Source of the DNA: Ophiosphaerella korrae
Taxonomy: Eukaryota > Ascomycota > Dothideomycetes > Pleosporales > Phaeosphaeriaceae
Length of the DNA: 64,000 nucleotides
Direction: 5' to 3'
Assembly (NCBI GenBank): GCA_028456385.1
Contig: JALNQF010000037.1
Coordinates: forward strand, 124,001-188,000
Part shown: positions 58,203 to 64,000 of the stretch, piece after piece
How positions within the stretch are numbered: the stretch's first letter is position 1
How the letters are laid out: every line of letters begins with the position of its first letter
Notes under the pieces: generated by a model
Told to the model about the DNA's origin: nothing
What the model saw: the letters and a program-made list of their open reading frames with translations, nothing else
Databases searched by the model: none
Position numbers and translations under genes: made by a program

Positions 58203-60657
58203 ATGAAGCTTTGCGATTATTGCACCAAGAACATATTGCAGAGCAAAGAGTACTGGGATCCCCATCATGCCACTTATACCTCCCTGGCAGCATGTTGCGA
58301 ATGGACTGCAGAGGTTCCAGATGGTACAGATACGACCAAGCCCAAGAAAGTGCAGTGTCTTTTCTGTGCAACCCTGAAAGAAGACATCGACAAAATCGCA
58401 CCGCATCTTGAGAAGGAAGAATATGCTAAGGTGTGGCCAGTGCATCGCTGGAACATCAGGAGTATGTCAAAGATACGAGAGAGTCCAGAAACAGTAGTAG
58501 TTACCTTTCGGTATATCCCTACCAAAAACGCGGATGGAAAAAGTGGTGCTGATGAGGCTGCCCTGCCCACGAGAACGTTTTTCTTCTTTACTGAGAAAGG
58601 TCAGTGATGACCTACGCGACTAGAAGCTCTGATTAGGCAAATGTTGACGCATTTCTAGATCTTCAGCCACTACCAAGCATAACACAGATTAGTACTTCCA
58701 CCGAGCCAAAACGGCACGGTGATCACCAGATGCACTCTTGGCTCAAGACATGTAACACAACACATAGAGATTGTATGAAGCGAAGGAATGCTACACCAAA
58801 GGCAGACCGCTTCGTGCCAACCCGTCTTCTCGACATTAGTGGCCAACCCGAGGCACCCATCAAACTCATCGAGACGACATCAACCCGTGTGCGAAGCAAT
58901 TATTGCACGTTGTCACACTGCTGGGGCACTGTGCCAATTTACACTCTAACGAAGGGAAACAGAGAGCACTTCATGGAAGAAGGCGTAAGATGGCAGCTCC
59001 TGAGTAACAACTTCAAAGAAGCCATCGAGGTTGCGAGATCACTAGATGTAGGCTATATCTGGATTGATAGCTTGTGTATCATTCAGGATGGGGACGGAGG
59101 AGCGGACTGGAAACACGAGGCCGTTAGAATGCATTCTGTTTATCGCAATAGTTATTGCAACATTGCGATTGCTGACTCGCCTGATAGCACGCATGGAGCA
59201 TTCCGAAAGAGAGACCCTGAGGACATAGTGCCGGTGGAGTACCGCGCTACCGATGACTCTCCCGTTTTTGGGAGAAAAACCTGGTTAGTTGTACCAGAGA
59301 ACTTGTGGGATCGTGAGCTTCTCCAATCGCATCTGTACACTCGTGGCTGGGTTTTCCAAGGTATGCATTCAAAGGCGTGAGTTCTGATCATAGCTGACAG
59401 AAGGCAGAACGCATGTTATCACCACGAATACTACACTTTACCAAAAAGCAAATCTTCTGGGACTGTCCCTCGTTGAGTGCGTGCGAAACACTTCCGTCAG
59501 GCTTGCCGCAGCCTCTGGACAGTGCGGCTGGGCCAGAAAGGCATTGGCGCGGTCGTTTGCAAGAGTCTGACGACCACCAGGAGCCATTGGTTGGAGCCAA
59601 TGACCAGCCGATGGGGACCTTCTGGAAAACTGCTGTTCGAAAGTACACTAGCTGTGATTTGACAAAGGGCGTAGACAAGCTCATCGCCATGTGGGGTATT
59701 GCCAAGTTGGTCCGCGACGCAGTGGACGTTGAGTATGGCAAAGGCCTATTTGAGGAAAACCTCGAAGACCAGCTAGCATGGCGAGTTGAGAAATGTTGCT
59801 TGATACAGCGACCAAGCGAGTCCACTGAGGATAAGTTGAAGCGAGATATTCCCTCATGGTCCTGGGCGTCCATGGACGGAACGATCCTTGTTCCCGACCG
59901 GTTATCCGATGAGCCACATTACAAAGTCACCAATCATGAAGGTCGCCCGTTGACATTTGATTTGATTGGGGTAAAACGGGTGTTTCAGCAAAAGCCCTCC
60001 CGAGCTGATGCGCCACCACCGCCCATGCGTGGCATCAGCGACAGTGGGGCAGAGCGTCAACGTCGAGACAAAGAACGTGAGCTAGACTATGAAGAGGATA
60101 TTCACAGAGCAAAAACCTTTCATAGAAGCGGTAGCCCCGAAAAGATCGATAGGAATGAGGAGCCAAAATTTCATAGCACATCCATCCGCATCCAAGGCCA
60201 TGTGGGATGCGGGCGGCTCCAGCACGACACAATAAAAGGCGGTTGGATACTCCAGCTTGATGATATCCTGGATGGTACCCTAGAAGCTTTTCCAGATCTG
60301 ATACCCGATCTGAGCAACCCAGTTGACGCATCACCTTTCTTCATGGTCCTAGCAGCGAAACAAGTTGCCAAACCGCCAGTATTCTTTGAAGAGAGAACAC
60401 AAGATTTATCTTCGTTAGCGGCTATCAAGGGAGATAAGGATAATGGAGATGATATTGACTTTGTCGGGCACGGAATATTGATGAAGAAAAGGGTTGGAGA
60501 CGGGATTGCAGATCATCATTTTCAAAGGACTGGGGCGTTTCGCTTTCGTAACGCGAGCAAAGCGGCTTTCAGCCGCTTACAAGAGACGATTGGATTGGAG
60601 GCCCTCCCATTGAGGCTGTACAATAAGCAGAGAGGTCGTAAGATATGGCTTGATTGA
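58203..60657 (+). CDS. HET-domain protein, three exons
   Basis: Exons 58203-58599, 58659-59360 and 59408-60657 give 782 residues; ATG 58203 (MKLCDYCTK) is chosen because it begins with the CxxC motif common at the start of this class. The HET domain (about residues 225-390) shows YCTLSHCWG, YIWIDSLCIIQDG and the VYRNSYCNIAIADS block. The second intron falls after RGWVFQ and joins in frame to ERMLSPRILHF, a conserved HET element. The C-terminal part includes DIPSWSWASMDG and a variable tail rich in charged residues. Such proteins can trigger incompatibility cell death. It ends 40 bp from the stop of the convergent NACHT gene, which is worth noting because HET/STAND partners are often adjacent. 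Confidence 0.9.
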
Positions 60658-60697
60658 TCGCGTTATTTGTTATAGCTATCAGAAATGAATACCGTAC

Positions 60698-62428
60698 TCA
60701 TGTCCATGCCAGGGTGCCTTTTCGCTGGAGAAACGGCTGAAATTTGACTTCTTCAATGCTTTGTAGCCCAGTGATACTTCGTTCTAATTTATGGGCTGTC
60801 ACTTCTGTTGGCGTGGTGGGTATATTTTCCGGTTCGAATCGCAGTCTTGATTCGAGCTGCACTGAGGCCCGGTGGATAGCGCGATGATATCTCTGTGTCG
60901 CATAATAGATGAGATTATCGTTGTACACTATGAGCTTCTGGGGAAAATCGTAGATGGTTCCAACGAGGAAACCTCTTGTAGCCTCAAGGATTTCTTCACC
61001 ACTGCGAACATCTGGCGTACCAAGATCCTCTAGCTGTGCGCGAAGGCTCGGTACGGATATGCCATGAACAGAGCTCACAGAAGAAGCTAGTGCTTTCAAA
61101 GCAATATCTTGCTGACGGGCATTTTGGGCCTCCATGCGTTTAACAGCCATGTCGAAGAGAGTGATAATAGTAGCTGGAAGCTGATCTTTTCTAGTTTCGA
61201 GCATGTCAAGCGACTCCATGCCATGAAAGAGATCGAGTCTTGCCTTTGCTATACCGATATTTCCGTAAGAGTATTCAAATATATCATCGGCATGCTTCTG
61301 GACAGACTGAGAAGCTTCATATGACATCAAAGACTTGCCTAGAGGCGATAATGGGGGTTTGCGGGCGGTACTATTAAGCCCAAGATCTCCGTGCTCCCGT
61401 TCCAAGTTCCATGCAATGAACATCTTCATTGCATGATCAGGAGTCATAATTGATATGTTGACATGGTCGTAAGGCTCATGTAGGTCATGTTGTCGATGCA
61501 ATTGAGTGCCATCATCACCAGCGCGACTATTGACGATTAGACAAGTGCAGGTTGCAAAAGAACGAGTTAGCCTCACCAATACTCAAGAACTCTTCCAGCA
61601 TCCTTACACGTAAAGCAAAGCATATCTGAACAGTTTTTGCACTCCAAGTAAAGTGTCAACCTTTCACGATCCTCGGGCTCTAGTGGATCGTCGTCAGGCG
61701 CGTCGCCATGGTTTCGATGGTCGCAAATGGGGTTCTTTTGTTCAAATACAGCTAACCGCGAAGCCAGTAGTACGCTTAAACCCTCTTCTCGCAGCTGAGA
61801 GATCTCATCTTCGAGTAACAAACGCAACGTAGGCTCGCATCGATCAATCCCATCTACAAGTAAGAATGCTCGTGAACTCTTGAAAGTTTGTACACGAGAG
61901 TGAAGTGCTTTACGAATAAGTCTGAGTCGAGAACGTATTCTGTAACCTTCTGCAACATTAATACTGTAATCGTCATATTTGTCGTATATTGCTTCTGATG
62001 GGTCGTCTTCGATGATTCTGCCCTCGGCAAGCTTGTGATAAACAGTCTCTAGGAAATCTTGAACGAAGTAGGTTTCGTGATCTGGCACATCTTGTTCGAT
62101 GCATATTGATACAACGGGAAATTGTCTTGTCCCTCGATAAGTCCTCAAGTGTTGTGCGATTAGTGTTGTAAGCGTTGTCTGCTCACTTCTGTCAGTTCTT
62201 GATTTATGCTTGCCTGGGTATGCCAACCTTTCCGGCCCCGGGGCTGCCTATACAATGAAGCTCCCAAGTCGTTCTACTGTCTCTCCAGGTCCGAAATGCC
62301 TCTTCTGCATCAAAGAACCAGTTGTAAACATCTGCGAGGATATCTGACGAAATGCTATGCGTAGACCCTAACGCCGGGTGTATGGCCCGTCTCTCTGGCA
62401 CATGATCCTCATATGCTGCTGCAAACAT
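60698..62428 (-). CDS. NACHT-type STAND protein with zinc-finger-like insert (5' end uncertain)
   Basis: Exons 62428-62228, 62178-61577 and 61526-60698 give at least 543 residues. The first junction completes the P-loop GSPGAGKTT; Walker B-like FLLVDGIDRCEP follows. After the NTPase core comes a cysteine/histidine cluster (CDHRNHG, LECKNCSDMLCFTCKD, then EYC) that resembles the ZZ-type finger seen in this class, then FIAWNLEREHGDLGL. The second junction restores the frame at this cysteine region. The end is helical and has no ankyrin or WD repeats, so this is a short-tailed member. The frame stays open upstream of 62428 to a strong branch site and acceptor (TACTAAC..CACAG, about 62508), so one or more 5' exons are probably missing from the model; MIENVAKP-encoding sequence near 62650 is a candidate. 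Confidence 0.75.
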
Positions 62429-63027
62429 TTTCTGATGGCTCAGATAATTAGGACTGAGTCGGGAATCTGCGTCCGTAGGATCAGGCAGAGACCGTAGAAC
62501 AAGGCTGTGTTAGTTAGTAACATTACACGACCTGGGTTTAAAAACCACTAACTGTAAGCTGACAAGCACTAGTACCCACTTGGAGTGCAGGGATGATTAT
62601 TTAGGGTTGCTAACATAATACAGTCCATCAGCCAAGCTCACCGGCTTTGCCACGTTCTCAATCATGCTGTGCAACAAGTCAGCTAGATGTTGGTGTCTGG
62701 TGCTCCGATGCTTATACTATGGGATGAGTGAGTGTTGCTGATAGAAGCGGACGAATTTCTCTGTACTACGGAGTACTGCACACTTATGCCCATTGCTTGA
62801 ATCTGGACTAGCGCAACCGGCCTAATACGAGGTTATCTCCACATTTGCCCCTGCAGAGAGTCCTAAAATATATGCATTGAGGCGGTAAATGCAGCCCCCA
62901 AAAAAATAGTAGTAATAAGTATGTAGGCTATTCCAAAAGGTAGGGGTTCGTGGAGAGTGCTATTTTATCATTCCAGTTTCCAACTGCAGTCGTTCATTGT
63001 CCGTCTTTTTCTCGCCTCTCTTTCATT
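62429..63027. other. Divergent intergenic region, may include 5' exons of NACHT gene
   Basis: About 600 bp between the NACHT model and the S41 gene. The left part probably holds unassigned 5' exons of the minus-strand gene. An A-rich stretch lies near 62880-62915. Confidence 0.45.
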
Positions 63028-64000
63028 ATGTTGGTCCAACGGGTCACATTAGCAGCTTTGGCGGCGCTCGGATATGCCCGCTCCCTCCCGAACACAATTC
63101 GGCCGCGACAGGCAGATGCTTCGAGGCCTGAGGCAACAATCTGTGGCCAGATTATTGATGAAGTCAACAATGGTAAGTTGCATGTTGCATGTACTTTTGC
63201 TGTTCGACGACCTGACTTCAACAGGCTCCCAGTTATTCTGGGCTTCAGATGCCTACGCATGTCTGACCAGTGTACCTTTCAACCCTGCGGTTGCGACGCG
63301 TTTTATCAAGTACTGGAACGAAACCATCCAATTTCAAAGTACTCTCGCATACCTAAAGAACCCCCCTCCGGGCTATCAGCAACCTGCAGTTGATGTTGTT
63401 GCAGAGCTCAATAGGATCCAGCAACGAGTCAATGCCGGCTCATATTCAAATCAATATGACTTTGAGACCGAATTTCAATTACTAGCCTATGCTGTGCATG
63501 ATAGCCACGTCCACCTTTCCGCAGGGGCCCTCTCTGCCTTTTCTTTTGCGAGTCCCTACGAAATCGCATCTGTATCGATTGACGGCAAGCAAACACCAAA
63601 GGTGTACATCACTCAAGACATACTTGATGCCCCCGTATACAACTTTACGCCTTCCGCAATAACTAGTATCAACGGAACAGAAGTCAACGCATTTTTAACC
63701 AAATACGCCGCATTAAACTCTTGGGGCTATGTCGAGCCTAACGCAGAGTGGAATGCCCTAATGTCTCATCCGACGCTGGATATTCGAGGTGGCATGACTA
63801 CATTTTCAGGAGGAGGCACCTTTTACCCAGGAGACGACCTAACATTTACCTTCGAAAACAAGACATCCCTCGACACATTCTGGGTAGCCATTTATAATGA
63901 ACCAGCAAACTACACTGGTCCCTTGACGACAGGCGGCGACTTCTACAACTACTTCGTCCTCGGCTTGATCCCTGACTCCTTCGATGCAACAAAGATTATC
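63028..64000 (+). CDS. Secreted fungal S41-family protein (3' partial)
   Basis: Exons 63028-63172 and 63225 onward, joined at a GTAAGT..CAG intron; the frame stays open to the window end (307 residues visible). The start MLVQRVTLAALAALGYARS is a clear signal peptide. The next conserved region CGQIIDEVNNGSQLFWASDA spans the splice junction, followed by VHDSHVHLSAGALSAF and FASPYEIASVSIDGKQTPKVY. These belong to the N-terminal part of fungal S41 (tail-specific-protease/UstP-like) proteins; the peptidase domain with its Ser/Lys dyad would lie beyond the window, so catalytic competence cannot be judged. Several N-x-T/S sequons fit a secreted glycoprotein. Confidence 0.88.

Overview
This window is nuclear DNA of a filamentous ascomycete, most likely a Dothideomycete of the Pleosporales type. 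The evidence is eukaryotic genes with many short introns (about 45-140 bp, GT..AG, often a CTAAC-like branch site), intergenic gaps of a few hundred bases, roughly balanced base composition, and families largely confined to filamentous fungi (HET, NACHT-ankyrin and NB-ARC STAND proteins, DUF3659 repeats, fungal S41 peptidases). There are no operons. Most gene models below were rebuilt by joining exons at splice sites read from the sequence.

Layout. 1-2.5 kb: 3' part of a symplekin/Pta1 mRNA 3'-end processing gene. 3.4-4.0 kb: small Par32/DUF3602-like protein. 4.3-19.9 kb: accessory island holding a broken membrane hydrolase/NB-ARC gene, a two-helix membrane protein, a NACHT-ankyrin gene with a decayed ankyrin tail, a decayed protein kinase and a HET-domain gene; a 61-bp inverted repeat (14866-14926 and 19856-19916, 55/61 identical) brackets the kinase relic and the HET gene. 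20.7-24.3 kb: housekeeping genes for methionine salvage (MDE1), the mitochondrial phosphate carrier and a DUF1295 membrane protein. 25.2-27.5 kb: secreted repeat protein with 126-bp tandem units. 27.9-40.3 kb: dense conserved block of PEX6 (peroxisome biogenesis), a Ydj1-type Hsp40, cytosine deaminase FCY1, uroporphyrinogen decarboxylase HEM12 and mitochondrial MutS MSH1. 40.5-41.2 kb: remains or fragments of a minus-strand surface protein. 42.6-48.7 kb: dienelactone-hydrolase/NTF2-like fusion, an F-box-like protein and an IQ-motif protein. 50.5-55.7 kb: very large LEA-like/DUF3659 repeat protein. 56.3-57.7 kb: two small proteins. 58.2-62.4 kb: convergent pair of a HET gene and a NACHT gene carrying a zinc-finger-like insert. 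63.0 kb to the end: 5' part of a secreted S41-family protein.

The genes do not form one pathway. Conserved housekeeping blocks alternate with two islands of self/non-self recognition genes (HET, NACHT, NB-ARC), and the first island shows decay: in-frame stops, frameshifts and relics, some compatible with RIP-type C-to-T mutation. The most unusual items are the inverted-repeat-bounded segment, the membrane-anchored hydrolase/NB-ARC pseudogene, the N-glycosylation-sequon repeat protein, the DUF3659 giant with two-unit higher-order repeats, and the tail-to-tail HET/NACHT pair. I saw no rRNA, functional tRNA, CRISPR array or intact transposon.
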